This document shows, in pieces, positions 1 to 9,474 of a DNA stretch of 64,000 bases. The DNA is from Cyanidium caldarium. Taxonomy: Eukaryota; Rhodophyta; Bangiophyceae; Cyanidiales; Cyanidiaceae. The translations under genes and the position numbers were made by a program. Each line of letters starts with the position of its first letter. Position 1 is the first letter of the stretch. Below the pieces are notes generated by a model. It did not search any database. It was not told where the DNA came from and saw nothing but the letters and a program-made list of their open reading frames with translations. Location: the NCBI GenBank assembly GCA_026184775.1, contig JANCYW010000008.1, positions 124,001 to 188,000 on the forward strand, written 5' to 3'.

Positions 1-2024
1 GGTGCGCGCCCGGCGGCCACGCCGGCGGGCATCTCGAAGCATTCCGGCGGCAAGTACCAATACGTGCCGGCGCCCTGCGAGGTCAGCTCCATGCCGTCCA
101 GCGTGCTGGAGTCTTCTTCCATGATTTTGCTGAGCCCGAAATCGGTAATGCGCACCTCGCCGTCGGTGTACAGGATGTTGCCGGGCTTGAGGTCGTAGTG
201 GATGATGCGGCACGGCTGCGAGTTGAGGTACAGCAGGCCGCTGAGCACTTGCGCGATGATGGACTTGGCCTCGCGCTCCGGAATGACGCGGTTCATCTTC
301 AGATACGAGTCCAAGTCGCAGGCATCGCCACAGTACTCCAGGACGGTGCAGAAGGAGTTGTCGTCGATCTCGAACACATCGTACAGGCAGACCACCCGCG
401 GGTGCTTGAGCGACGCGTGAATGCGGTATTCGCGCGTGGCGTGCCGAATGTAGTTGCTCTTCTTGGCTTCGCTCCAGTAGCTGTGCAGTTGGTGCACCTT
501 GCAAGCGACGTAGCGTGTCTCCAGCAGGTCGAACGCCTTCCACACTTCGGAGAAGCCGCCGCGCCCGAGCAGACGCATCAGGAGGTATCGCTGCGTTAGC
601 AGCGGAAAGTCGTTGAAGCGTGAGGCATTCTCATCGCGTACGCGTTTCAGCTCCCGCATGAGGGTGGCTTTTTCGCATTCCAGGCGGGCTCGCTCTTCGG
701 CCAACGATGCCTCTTCGCGGCGCAAGTGCTGCAAGCGAATTTTGAACGTCTCCTCCTGCTCCATGATGTAGTGCACCATGGCCGGCGCTGCGGGCGTCGG
801 CGGCGCGTCCCCGTGGGCCGGTGGCTTGCGTAGTCTGGTCAGCTCTTTGCGCGAACGATCAATAGCTTCGCGCTGAGCGGTAATGGCCGCCGTCCGCTCT
901 GCCAAGTGTCGAAACTCGGTGCCGTCCTCCCACGCCTCCTGCAGCGTCGTGCCGGTGCGTATCACAGTGACATGCCCGAGCCGCTCACACTGCGCCGCCG
1001 TCTTGCGCGCCATCGACAGACGCTCCTGCCGGGCGAGCTCGCGCACTTGCACAGTGAGGGCACGGCGCAACAGCTCCGTCGAGTGCTCTGCATGGGTCAA
1101 TCGCCGCTGTGCATGATCGAGCTCGAGCGCCACCGAGCGCAACTCGTCCAGCTCGGCGGACAGTTGCTTCACCTGCTGCTCCAGGGCATCGCGGTCGGGA
1201 GGCGAATCTGGCGACGCGCAGCTGGCCATGCCGGGGCTGGCAGCCGCTGTTGCCTCCGCCTCGTCATCATCCAGGGCGTCTTCCTCGAAAGCAATTGAGG
1301 ACACGTCTCGCTCAGGCCGCGGCTTGTCGACGCGTGCGAAGAACTGGTCCAGCGTGACGCCGTTGGAGTCGGCCGCCGCGGACAAGTCGTGCCGCCGCCG
1401 TTTGTGAGTGTGCTGGCTGCTGCCTCGACTCTCCTGACGCTGCGAGCCGAGGGAGCCACGGCTGTCGCGCGTCGAGCCGCAGGGCTCCGTGGTGGGTGCC
1501 ACCGCCGACGGTGATGCTGCAGTGGCATCCGAGGGCGAGCGCCGCGGAGTGGCCGGAGGCGTGGCTGGCAACGCTCCGCTCAGCATTTTGTGCGAGCGCG
1601 GATCCGGGCGAGAGTCGTCTTCGTGGCGGTGAGCCGACGGTGATGCCTCCGGATCAGCACGCTTGTCTTCCGTCGCGGCGTGCACCACACGAGCATCACT
1701 TGACCCACCCGCGTTGGGGGTCGCGGGCGCACACGGCGCCGCGACCAAGCCACCGGCTGGAGACGCGGCTGACGGCGCTGGGGCAGTAGCACGCTTCCGC
1801 CCGCACACTCCCGACTCGAGTTGGAGCGACAGAGAGGGCGCTCGCTCGCCGTCCGAGGTACCCTCATCGTCAAAGGCGCCGGGATTCAAACGCCTCTCCA
1901 GCCGCAGCAGACGCGCATCGCACTGCGCGCCCCATTTGCGCACCAGCGCCTGCGGTGTCTGCAACATCCAACCGCCCACACTCTGTGAACCGCCCTCCAC
2001 ACTCCTACTCAACGCCTCGTTCAT
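1..2024 (-). CDS. TLK: Tousled-like protein kinase, 3' end beyond the window
   Basis: Ser/Thr kinase of the Tousled family, nuclear, known to phosphorylate the histone chaperone ASF1 in chromatin assembly. About 674 residues are visible and the frame is still open at base 1, so the C-terminus is missing. The N-terminal ~260 residues are Ser/Pro/basic and probably disordered. Residues ~270-470 are rich in Leu, Glu and Arg and form long coiled coils, as expected for TLK dimerisation. The kinase domain begins near residue 480 with the glycine loop LLGRGGFSEVW, then the VACK lysine (~505), the catalytic HYDLKPGN (~606) and DFG (~626). The segment GMELTSQGAGTYWYLPPE just after DFG is a TLK hallmark. 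I chose the ATG at 2024-2022 because it is in frame with the kinase and I found no in-frame stop between. It is divergent from the deformylase gene. Family call is secure; the exact start is less so. Confidence 0.93.
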   Translation of the reverse strand, partial: MNEALSRSVEGGSQSVGGWMLQTPQALVRKWGAQCDARLLRLERRLNPGAFDDEGTSDGERAPSLSLQLESGVCGRKRATAPAPSAASPAGGLVAAPCAPATPNAGGSSDARVVHAATEDKRADPEASPSAHRHEDDSRPDPRSHKMLSGALPATPPATPRRSPSDATAASPSAVAPTTEPCGSTRDSRGSLGSQRQESRGSSQHTHKRRRHDLSAAADSNGVTLDQFFARVDKPRPERDVSSIAFEEDALDDDEAEATAAASPGMASCASPDSPPDRDALEQQVKQLSAELDELRSVALELDHAQRRLTHAEHSTELLRRALTVQVRELARQERLSMARKTAAQCERLGHVTVIRTGTTLQEAWEDGTEFRHLAERTAAITAQREAIDRSRKELTRLRKPPAHGDAPPTPAAPAMVHYIMEQEETFKIRLQHLRREEASLAEERARLECEKATLMRELKRVRDENASRFNDFPLLTQRYLLMRLLGRGGFSEVWKAFDLLETRYVACKVHQLHSYWSEAKKSNYIRHATREYRIHASLKHPRVVCLYDVFEIDDNSFCTVLEYCGDACDLDSYLKMNRVIPEREAKSIIAQVLSGLLYLNSQPCRIIHYDLKPGNILYTDGEVRITDFGLSKIMEEDSSTLDGMELTSQGAGTYWYLPPECFEMPAGVAAGRA

Positions 2025-2530
2025 AACGGCTGGTGGGTGCGCCGCGGTGGAGAGCTGAACAACAGCGACCTAAACGGGAAAGCGAACGCGCCAAAACGAG
2101 TCGCAGCCCGACGCGCCCTCCCCCGCCGCTGCGTCCGTCGGGATTGCATCGGGACGGCCGTTCGCGCCATTTGGCGCTGCAACTTCGGTCTCCGACGCAT
2201 TTTCGGTCCACCGACGAGGGGACGTCGAGGCGGGGAGGCCGCGAAGTGGACGCGAGAAGCGATATCTGGGCATACATCTGATAGGGTGCGGCGTTTGGGT
2301 GTCTGCACGAGAAGGGAGAATAGTTAGCCAGGAATATGTCGGTGTAGAGGACGTGGGGAGGTGTTCAGTGGTGGCGAATGGGGATCCTCGTTGCTTGGGG
2401 CGCCTCACGGCGCCTGCTCACTCCTGAAAAGTGTTTTGTATAGGGCGTCCATTGACCTTGGGCGACGGTCCCTATCCGGGCGAGGGAGCGACCGGTAAAA
2501 CGAACGCACGCTGCGATATTTTCATGACGT
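2025..2530. other. Head-to-head intergenic region (TLK / PURU)
   Basis: About 500 bases separate two divergent start codons. Short frames here have no recognisable protein features. It presumably carries both promoters, but I see no clear TATA box, repeat or RNA gene. Confidence 0.5.
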
Positions 2531-3661
2531 GTGCATTTGGCGAGACGCCTGCCTCATCGGCTGCTTGTCGTCTTGCACTCGCCGCGTGGCACGAATCAGA
2601 GCACTTCTCGGCGGCCTCCCGAGATGGGTTTCATCGCCTCCACGTTCCTCCAGCATTTGCGTCGGCCAGAGCGCGCTTGCTGGCACATCAAGCGCTCCCG
2701 CGCGGCATCGCCACCGAAAATGGCACCTGTTCGCCTCCGCAGCACAGTGCCACGGCCATCGCCCCGCGCTCGCAAGGCGCTCGAGGCGGACGATCATGTC
2801 GTGCCACCGGCTGCGCCTCCGCCCGCTACGCATCACACGGCGACGCTGTTGGTGCAGTGCGCTGACCGGACCGGCGTGGTGGCGGCGATCGGGCAACTTC
2901 TGTTCGGACTGGGCGCCAACATCATCGAGTGCGACCAGTTTACCGACCAGAGCGCTTGTCGCTACTTTCAACGGGTGCGCCTAGACTACAGCAACATTCT
3001 GGTCGGCGCCGGCAACGTGCGTCCGATGCTGGAACAGGCGATGCGCGAGCTGGTGCGGCGGTATCCGGACATGCAGTGGCGGGTGGCTTACGACAGCGAC
3101 CGCCGACGTGTCGGCGTGCTGGTCAGCAAAATGGACCATTGCCTGTACGACCTGCTGCTGCGGGTACGCTCCGGCGAGCTGCCAGCGGACGTTCCGGTGG
3201 TTATCAGCAACCACGATGACCTGCGCCCGGTGGCTTCAATGTTCGGCGTCGACTTTCACTTTGTGGACGCGCACAAACTGGGTGCCGAGGAGACAGAGCG
3301 GCGCATCGAAGAGCTGCTGTTCGACAAGTACGCCGTCGACACCGTGGCGCTCGCCCGATACATGCAAATTCTGAGCAGGCGCTACTGCGAGCGGCACGCC
3401 CACCGCACCATCAACATCCACCACTCCTTCCTGCCAGCGTTTGAAGGAGGCCGACCCTACCATCGGGCACACGAGCGCGGTGTCAAACTCATCGGCGCCA
3501 CTGCACATTACGTCACCGTCGAACTGGACAGCGGCCCGATCATCGAGCAGCAGGTAGCGCGCATCACCCACCGCGACTCGGTGGAGAACATGATACGCAA
3601 AGGACGCGACCTCGAACGATTGACTCTGGCACGCGCAGTGCGGTGGCACGTGGAGGATCGA

Positions 3662-3694
<33 letters not shown>

Positions 3695-3703
3695 GACGAC
3701 TAA
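2531..3703 (+). CDS. PURU: Formyltetrahydrofolate deformylase (PurU type)
   Basis: Hydrolyses 10-formyl-THF to formate and THF; in plants the orthologues are mitochondrial and keep the folate pool balanced. An ACT domain at residues ~100-175 (ATLLVQCADRTGVVAAIG) is followed by a formyltransferase domain (~185-385). The active-site signature NIHHSFLP is near residue 294 and the catalytic aspartate is in DSGPIIEQ near 333. The family's Asn, His and Asp are all present. The first ~95 residues are Arg-rich and lack acidic residues, consistent with an organellar presequence; bacterial PurU proteins are about 280 residues. In-frame ATGs at 2633 and 2720 are alternative starts. The stop lies only 5 bp before an upstream in-frame ATG of the next gene, so that gene probably starts further downstream. 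Confidence 0.93.
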
Positions 3704-3858
3704 ACGCGATGCGCGGACACTGTGGACCGGTTTGCGACAACGGCACCCTCAATAAGCACGAACGGTGCACAGCGATGGAGCCATTTTCGCTCAGCGCATT
3801 GCGCCGCTCTGGTCCACGTTGCGTCCTGACGAGGTCGTCTGCCACGGAGACCAGCGTC

Positions 3859-4758
3859 ATGTTTGTCACTGCAGCTGCAGCCACCTTCAAAACCTCCTTC
3901 ACGTCGCGCTGGAGGATGCGCTCTCCACAGCCGATGGCCGGCCTGCACATGAGCGCAGCATCGCCGTCCGCGTCGATGAAACGCAAGTTTTTCGTGGGCG
4001 GCAACTGGAAGTGCAACGGGAGCATGCACAGCATCAAAGAGCTGTGCGAGGCACTGAACGCCGGTGAGCGATTGGAGTCGTCTGCGGTGGAGGTCATGGT
4101 GGCACCGCCGGCACTGTACGCGAGCTACGCGCGGTCGCTGCTTCGCGACGATTTCGCCGTCGGCCTGCAAAACTGCTGGATCGGCAAGCCGGGTGCGTTC
4201 ACCGGGGAGATCGCCGCCGACATGATCCGGGACGCCGGCTTCCCGTACGTGATTCTGGGCCACTCGGAGCGGCGGCACATCCCGGAACTGCGCGAGAACG
4301 ATCAGACCGTGGCTCGCAAGACGCGCTACGCCATCGAGCAAGGTCTGGCGGTGGTGCTGTGCATCGGCGAGCTGCTGGAGGAGCGCCAAGCCGGCAAAAC
4401 GCGGGAAGTGAACGAGCGCCAACTGAATGCCGTCAAGGAGGTGCTTTCCGACGAGGACTGGAGGCGCGTTGTCATCGCCTATGAGCCGGTGTGGGCTATC
4501 GGTACCGGACAGGTGGCCACGGTGGAGCAGGCAGAGCAGGCGCACGCGGAAATCCGCAGCTGGCTGGAGAAGCAAGTGGGCAGCACCGCGGCTGCAGAGA
4601 CCAGGATTTTATACGGTGGCTCGGTCACGGCGGACAACTGCGACGAGTTGGCCAAGCAGCCTGACGTGGACGGGTTCCTGGTCGGCGGCGCCAGTCTCAA
4701 GCCAGCGTTTTTGGACATTGTGCGCTCCCACAAAACGAAGGCCGCGGCGATGGTCTGA
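3859..4758 (+). CDS. TPI: Triosephosphate isomerase with N-terminal extension
   Basis: Interconverts dihydroxyacetone phosphate and glyceraldehyde 3-phosphate. The whole TIM barrel is present: GGNWKCNG (catalytic Lys), GHSERR (catalytic His), AYEPVWAIGTG (catalytic Glu and loop 6) and the phosphate-binding YGGSV and GGASL segments. The core starts near 3979 at MKRKFFVGGNWK and has the normal length of about 250 residues. The frame is open from 3709, but that ATG is 5 bp after the PURU stop. I prefer 3859, where MFVTAAAATF opens an extension rich in Ser/Thr/Arg with an early Phe, as in red algal plastid transit peptides. ATGs at 3775 and 3979 are alternatives; the latter would give a cytosolic enzyme. 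Compartment is therefore unresolved. Confidence 0.95.
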   Translation: MFVTAAAATFKTSFTSRWRMRSPQPMAGLHMSAASPSASMKRKFFVGGNWKCNGSMHSIKELCEALNAGERLESSAVEVMVAPPALYASYARSLLRDDFAVGLQNCWIGKPGAFTGEIAADMIRDAGFPYVILGHSERRHIPELRENDQTVARKTRYAIEQGLAVVLCIGELLEERQAGKTREVNERQLNAVKEVLSDEDWRRVVIAYEPVWAIGTGQVATVEQAEQAHAEIRSWLEKQVGSTAAAETRILYGGSVTADNCDELAKQPDVDGFLVGGASLKPAFLDIVRSHKTKAAAMV

Positions 4759-4889
4759 TAGGACAGCGGTTGCGGGCGCGCCCGGCCAAGCACCGCGGAT
4801 CGATAGCGCGTGTCCCGTAAAGCGCCGATGATGCAGAGAGCGCACGTAGCGAGTGGCGGTTCTTTTCGTCCTCGTCGACTGCCCACGAC

Positions 4890-5177
4890 TCACTCCGACA
4901 GCTCCCGGACGTACAGGACGTTGTTGCAGCGTATGATCATTTCACCCAGCACCGCCGGCGGCACACCCTCCTCCCACTCCTCGGCGTCCTCCAGGTGAAA
5001 GTTGAAGTAGTCGTCAAACGACGAGAGGCGGCCGCGGTACTCTAGACCCCACTTCAGTCGCACGGCCACACGACGCCCCAGCAGGCTCTTCAGAAACGGC
5101 CGCGGCGTCAGCCACGAGCCGTTGCGACGGGGAACCTCATCGGACAGCTCCATCTGGTCGTCCAGCTCCACGGCCAC
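4890..5177 (-). CDS. SNRPF: Small nuclear ribonucleoprotein F (SmF)
   Basis: Core Sm protein of the spliceosomal snRNP heptameric ring. The 95-residue protein is nearly all Sm fold: RPFLKSLLGRRVAVRLKWG and YRGRLSSFDDYFNFHLEDAE form Sm1, and LGEMIIRCNNVLYVRE forms Sm2. The PFL...L.G..V.V.LKWG.EY.G pattern and the RCNNVLY ending identify SmF rather than LSm6. An alternative start is the internal Met nine residues in. Its presence shows that splicing machinery is kept even though genes in this window look intronless. It is convergent with TPI and head-to-head with the next gene, at most 44 bp away if that gene uses its first ATG. Confidence 0.93.
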   Translation of the reverse strand: MAVELDDQMELSDEVPRRNGSWLTPRPFLKSLLGRRVAVRLKWGLEYRGRLSSFDDYFNFHLEDAEEWEEGVPPAVLGEMIIRCNNVLYVRELSE

Positions 5178-5221
5178 ACATCACTCACTGAACGCGCCTC
5201 TGTGCTTGCCTTGAAAAGCGT

Positions 5222-6613
5222 TTGGCGCCTGCGTCGTCGTTCTCCACCGCGGTGTCGCGCGCGCGCCCCGCGTTGCCCGTCGGAGCGCTGCGATTCGCAT
5301 TCGGCGTCCGGCGGCGTTCGACCTCCGATTGCGCAGCGGGCTGCTCGGCAGCAAACACTGCAAGGCACCCCGACCACAGCGTGTCTGTCGAACCAAATTT
5401 TCGCTGGATGTTCGTGCTGGCGCCAGTCCGTCTGCGGGTGGCGGCGTGCTCGGGTGACGACGCGTCCGGACTCGTCGACGAGGAGCGCAGGCGCCGCTGC
5501 CGCAACTACTGGAGGAAGTTTGAAAACTTCTCGGCAGAGCTGCGTCGCTTTCAGCTGGCGGCGGGCATTCCGCTATCGCAGCTTCCGAGCGACGGGCAGT
5601 TGCGTAAGCATGCCAGCAACGGGGGACAGGCGCTGTGCTGGGCGTTCAAGGTGCACGGCGGTTGGAAGGCGGTGTCCTTGAGGCTGGCCAGCGAAGACGG
5701 CCGCGACGCGTTGCTGCAATCGCGGCCGCGCGGCCGCGCAGTGCGCGAGCGACAATCTGCGCGGGCGGCCGAGTTACTGCGGCCGCAGATTGATGAAATA
5801 GCCCGCAAAACAGGCCTTCCGCCCAACACCGTGCCCTGCAAAGAGGTGCTGCGGGCGCACAACCCGCTGCTGGCCAACAAGATGTACGCCGTGCCGGGCG
5901 GCTTGCGAGCTGTCGCAAAGGCACTCGGGTACGTGATGGAGGCAGATCTCCAATCGCACGAGCAGACCGATCACGAGGTGCATCAGCCGGAGGATCTGGA
6001 TAAGGTGAAGCGAGAGCTGGAGGAATTCATACAGGCGCACCCCGAGCTGCAGGGCGTCGTGCCCCACCAGCAGATGCTCGCCCAAGAGGGACGCGACGAT
6101 CTAGTGGTGATCATGCGACGATATCTGGGGCCGGACAAATTGGCCCGCCGACTCGGGCTGCGAGCGCCGTCCGATTGGCAGTACTTTCTGGAGATTCGAG
6201 CGCTGGTACGGAGTCTGCACGAGTACATGCGAGCGCACCATCTGACCACGCAGATGCCCACCTTGTCGCAACTGGAGCACGATGGCTGTGGCGCGCTGGC
6301 CACGGCCATCCGCAAACACGGCGGCAGCACGGCGTTCGCGGCGCGGTTCGGCCTGCGGCTGAAGATGGTCGGTCGTCGCCAAAAGAACTTGCTCGACTGG
6401 GGGCCGTTCTCGCTGGAGTATGCATGCGAGATATACGACGCCTGCGACGCGTGGAATCGAGCCGAGGATGGCGCCGTGCAGATGCCTCCATTGGATACGT
6501 TAAGTGTGGAGCTGCAGAGACAGACGGCACTTTATGGAGGTGCGGAATGTGTGGCACGACGACTCGGTCTCGCGCTCCCGTCCGAAACGGATACCCCACC
6601 TAAATCGGCCTGA
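5222..6613 (+). CDS. Five-repeat protein resembling HCF145 TMR repeats; candidate organellar RNA factor
   Basis: No enzyme domain is visible. The 463-residue frame has five degenerate units of about 50 residues. Each has a helical lead-in, a short Pro-containing turn before a 'xxL' helix, then a hydrophobic segment, a 'GG' (or GP) and 'xxVAxxLGL'. Clear endings are KVHGGWKAVSLRLA, AVPGGLRAVAKALGY, YLGPDKLARRLGL, KHGGSTAFAARFGL and LYGGAECVARRLGL. From memory, this matches the TMR units of the plant plastid RNA-stability factor HCF145. RNA binding in the plastid is therefore an inference. The first ~60 residues (MAPASSFSTAVSRARPAL...) are Ser/Ala/Arg-rich like a transit peptide. An ATG at 5408 would give 401 residues and remove most of that. 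It is convergent with MRS2, with a palindromic element between them. Confidence 0.55.
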   Translation: MAPASSFSTAVSRARPALPVGALRFAFGVRRRSTSDCAAGCSAANTARHPDHSVSVEPNFRWMFVLAPVRLRVAACSGDDASGLVDEERRRRCRNYWRKFENFSAELRRFQLAAGIPLSQLPSDGQLRKHASNGGQALCWAFKVHGGWKAVSLRLASEDGRDALLQSRPRGRAVRERQSARAAELLRPQIDEIARKTGLPPNTVPCKEVLRAHNPLLANKMYAVPGGLRAVAKALGYVMEADLQSHEQTDHEVHQPEDLDKVKRELEEFIQAHPELQGVVPHQQMLAQEGRDDLVVIMRRYLGPDKLARRLGLRAPSDWQYFLEIRALVRSLHEYMRAHHLTTQMPTLSQLEHDGCGALATAIRKHGGSTAFAARFGLRLKMVGRRQKNLLDWGPFSLEYACEIYDACDAWNRAEDGAVQMPPLDTLSVELQRQTALYGGAECVARRLGLALPSETDTPPKSA

Positions 6614-6655
6614 ATTGCGTTATACGTTGATACACGTAGCCGAGTCTGTCGCCCG

Positions 6656-6829
6656 CGACTCAGCTGCGTCCTCCCTCGGCCCACACGCTCCTCCGGGCTA
6701 CCCGCAAGGCCGGTTGTGTCGCGAGAGGGCACTCTTTGCGGCCAAGCCTATTGAAACTACTACATGGCAACCAGGTATTCCGGGAACACCGGAGAGGAGT
6801 GTCGGCCGACGGAGGGCATCGCTGGGTCG
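6656..6829. mobile_element. Palindromic element, copy A (Fanzor-end-derived MITE candidate)
   Basis: About 174 bp starting CGACTCAGC and ending GCTGGGTCG, so the ends are inverted repeats of each other with one mismatch in nine. The arms of ~45-55 bp pair imperfectly: TGCGTCCTCCCTCGGCCCAC on the left against the reverse complement of a GTCGGCCGACGGAGGGCATC-like right arm. The centre carries a conserved core that starts AAGCCTATTGAAACTACTAC. The same core and arm occur at 24432-24582 and, in the opposite orientation, at the 3' end of the decayed nuclease gene at 18109. It has no coding capacity. It fills the tail-to-tail gap between the repeat protein and MRS2. No clear target-site duplication is visible. 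Confidence 0.75.
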
Positions 6830-6880
6830 AGAGCTGGCGGCGCGCCTCTTTGGATGAGCCCGGCAAGAGTGGGGCTGCTT

Positions 6881-8740
6881 CTACTGGTGTGATTGCACGC
6901 CAAAGAGCAGACCTCTTCGCGAAAGAACGCCGAACGCCACCAGGAAGAAAGCCAAACCCACCGACAGATTCACAACCATGACTATCCCCCACACCCATCC
7001 TGGCGTGTCCGCCGCAAAGAGCGGCAGTTCCACGTTCATCCCAAAGTAGTCCGCCGGCACCGCAGCGATAAATAACGTCGCCACCACCAAGTGCACCAGT
7101 ATGCTGAACGACCACAGCCGGTTCTGCAGCATGCTCAGCTTGATCTCCACCACCTCCTCGGTGTCGTTGATGGTGCGATCCAGCAGCTCCATGCGTTTCG
7201 CCAGGCTCTGCACCGCCTGCAAATAACTCTCCAGCAGCAGTTCGGCCTCATCGTGCTCCAGTGGGCGTCGCGACCGCTCCGGGTGGCACCGCATCTCGGT
7301 CAGGTACAGGTGGCTCATGTCTTCGTCGTCGTCCAGCACATGCTCCAGCAGGCGCAGCAGGTGTTGGGCGCGCGACAGCAACAGCGCCAGCCGGCTCTCA
7401 TCGATGCGCAGCTGCTCGATCTTCAGCTGGCTCGGTTGCGTGCTGATATCGTTCAGTTCGGCGGCGATGAGCGGCTCCAGGCGCGCGAACCCCACCTCCA
7501 GGTCGTGGCAGGCTGCGATGAGCAGCGCCTCCAGCGCCGCAAACTCGAACGGGCAATAGTCGTCGGCGACGGCACTCTGCAGGTGTTGCGCAACGATTCG
7601 GGCTGCCTGCTGTCCACGCGTACAGGCGGCATCGAACAGAAACAGGCGGTTGCACTGGATGGCGGCGCGGATGTGGTTGTCCAGCACCGCCAGAATCGCT
7701 TGGTCGCGCACCACCAGCATCGGCTCGGTGTTGAACGCCGGATCCAGAGCGCGCACATCGCGGTACTGCACCGGGCCGTACTTGCTGCGCTTCTTGGATC
7801 GGGCGCCTCGCGATGCGCGCGGCCGACGCACCGGATAGGCGTCCAAGTCGAGCGTTTGCGATACCGACGTCGGAGCAGTCTCCCTCGCGCCATCGGTAAT
7901 GTCGGGCGTGGCCAGGACATCGGTGGCGGCAGGCATCTCTGCCGGAGACAGCGTCGTCTGGTGCACTTGCCCTGCCGCCGTCATCGCCATTGTTGGTTCT
8001 TCGCGCAGACGTGCCATCAGCTGCTCACGGGTGAGTGACATTTCGGTGCGCTTCCCGAACGCGTCAAACAGCACACAGGGAGTCGCCCACTTCTGCATCA
8101 CACCGGCTCCGGTCAGCTGGGCGATGGGGTCGTTGTAGCGACCGTGAAAAACGTCATCGTGTTCCTGCGCCAGCACCAACGCCAACGTGAGTCCGCTCTT
8201 GAGCAACTGCTTCTCGTCTACGTGTTCGCTGGTCTTAGCAGTTCCCAACACCGGCCCGAACACTTCACCACCGTCATCGCCGGCAGGTCGCGTTACACCG
8301 TCGACTGCTGGCGCGCTCACCCCCTGCTGCGCTCCCTGCGCAGATGGCGACGGCGATAACCCCCGCAGAGGTCCTCGCGTCTCTTGCAACCAGATATCTC
8401 GCGGCGACGCTCGGCCTCCCGGCGCTTCGGCAGCTGCCAGCGCGTACAGTTGAGACGCGTTGGATGGCTGCGCCATCGAGCCCAGTCGGCGTTGCTGTCG
8501 TCGCACCAAACCTGAGCGAACACCTCCTGCTGGTGGCGCTGCCCCCGAGGGCGATGCCATCGCCCCGGCGTTCACCGCTGCGCCGCTGACGGGATTCCCC
8601 GGTGACCGCGGCACGCCGTGCGGAGCCGCCGGCCCCGCGCCGCGGCCGCCTCGTCGTGTTCCCGACGGTAGGTGACTCATGGGGAGGAGAAAATAGCGGT
8701 CGATCGAGAGCGAATCGTGGCGGTGGACACCGAAATCCAC
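6881..8740 (-). CDS. MRS2: CorA/MRS2-family Mg2+ transporter
   Basis: Pentameric Mg2+ channel of organelle inner membranes or other endomembranes. The signature GMN is at residue ~565, directly after TM1 (ILVHLVVATLFIAAVPADYF). TM2 follows (VWGIVMVVNLSVGLAFFLVA), ending in a short basic tail, which is the standard MRS2 topology. The long helical region before TM1 (residues ~330-540; IQCNRLFLFDA, LLEHVLDDDEDMSHLYLTEM) matches the soluble funnel and stalk. About 300 N-terminal residues are Gly/Ala/Pro/Ser-rich, and the protein (619 aa) is longer than a typical MRS2 (~400-450). An ATG at 8680 (MSHLPSG) is a possible start. Subfamily call is good; the membrane it occupies is unknown. Confidence 0.9.
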   Translation of the reverse strand: MDFGVHRHDSLSIDRYFLLPMSHLPSGTRRGGRGAGPAAPHGVPRSPGNPVSGAAVNAGAMASPSGAAPPAGGVRSGLVRRQQRRLGSMAQPSNASQLYALAAAEAPGGRASPRDIWLQETRGPLRGLSPSPSAQGAQQGVSAPAVDGVTRPAGDDGGEVFGPVLGTAKTSEHVDEKQLLKSGLTLALVLAQEHDDVFHGRYNDPIAQLTGAGVMQKWATPCVLFDAFGKRTEMSLTREQLMARLREEPTMAMTAAGQVHQTTLSPAEMPAATDVLATPDITDGARETAPTSVSQTLDLDAYPVRRPRASRGARSKKRSKYGPVQYRDVRALDPAFNTEPMLVVRDQAILAVLDNHIRAAIQCNRLFLFDAACTRGQQAARIVAQHLQSAVADDYCPFEFAALEALLIAACHDLEVGFARLEPLIAAELNDISTQPSQLKIEQLRIDESRLALLLSRAQHLLRLLEHVLDDDEDMSHLYLTEMRCHPERSRRPLEHDEAELLLESYLQAVQSLAKRMELLDRTINDTEEVVEIKLSMLQNRLWSFSILVHLVVATLFIAAVPADYFGMNVELPLFAADTPGWVWGIVMVVNLSVGLAFFLVAFGVLSRRGLLFGVQSHQ

Positions 8741-9030
8741 CGGAGCGGGTACCTCTTCAGAATTACTGTGGTGGTATGCTGCGGTCTACTCAGCAACCTT
8801 CTTCCGAAGCCTGCACGAGTTCGAGCTGCACGACAGGCGTGCTCACCGCGTCGTGTCACGGAGCCCGACTGCCACCCACGAACACGCGACGGATGCGCCG
8901 CCGCGGCCATCGCTGCTGACCTTTCGGGAAGCTTCCACCGGTGGAGGTTATCGGAAAGCACCGCAAGGTATACGAAAGTCAGCTGTCTGAATCAGCTTGA
9001 CGCCACTCAAACTCCCCAAATTGACCTCCA

Positions 9031-9381
9031 ATGCCCGCCTTCATCGTCTCGTGCAACGTGGTGCTCTCCAAGGAGGCGGCGACGGCGTTCTGCAACGAGG
9101 CGTGCACGGTGCTGGCCAAGATGCTCGGCAAGCCCGAGTCTTTCATGTGCGTCTCGTACGACAATCCGTTGGCGTTGAATTGGGAGCGCAGCGACGAGCC
9201 GGCGGCGGTGTGTAGGTTGGTGTCGCTGGGCACCTCGAGTCCGGATCTGAATCGGCAGGTGTCGGCCAAGGTGTCCGAGCTGCTCGACAAGCACTGCAAG
9301 GTGGCGCCCAACCGCTACTATCTAGAGTTTGTGGACCCGCCGCGTACCGAACTGGGCTGGAGCGGCCGCACGTTTGCCTGA
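9031..9381 (+). CDS. MIF: MIF / D-dopachrome tautomerase-like protein
   Basis: A complete 116-residue tautomerase-superfamily protein. Pro2 directly after Met is the family's catalytic base and is present (MPAFIVSCNV). The two beta-alpha-beta units and the C-terminal segment NRYYLEFVDPPRTELGW followed by SGRTFA match eukaryotic MIF in order and length. Plants have similar MIF/MDL proteins; their physiological substrate is unclear, so no pathway is assigned. Cys residues are present, but the mammalian CxxC motif is not. It is convergent with the aminotransferase gene, 93 bp away. Confidence 0.92.
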   Translation: MPAFIVSCNVVLSKEAATAFCNEACTVLAKMLGKPESFMCVSYDNPLALNWERSDEPAAVCRLVSLGTSSPDLNRQVSAKVSELLDKHCKVAPNRYYLEFVDPPRTELGWSGRTFA

Positions 9382-9474
9382 GCGAGCGAGAGATGGTGTT
9401 TGCGAGTAGGGCACATGCGGGAATTTTCGGGGAATACTTTACATGCTGCCGTAAATGTCACCGTGCATCCACGC

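Noticed and set aside
6656-6829. Reading the palindrome as a simple transcription terminator hairpin
   Set aside because: The same arms and core recur at 24432-24582 and at the nuclease 3' end, which a local terminator would not explain.
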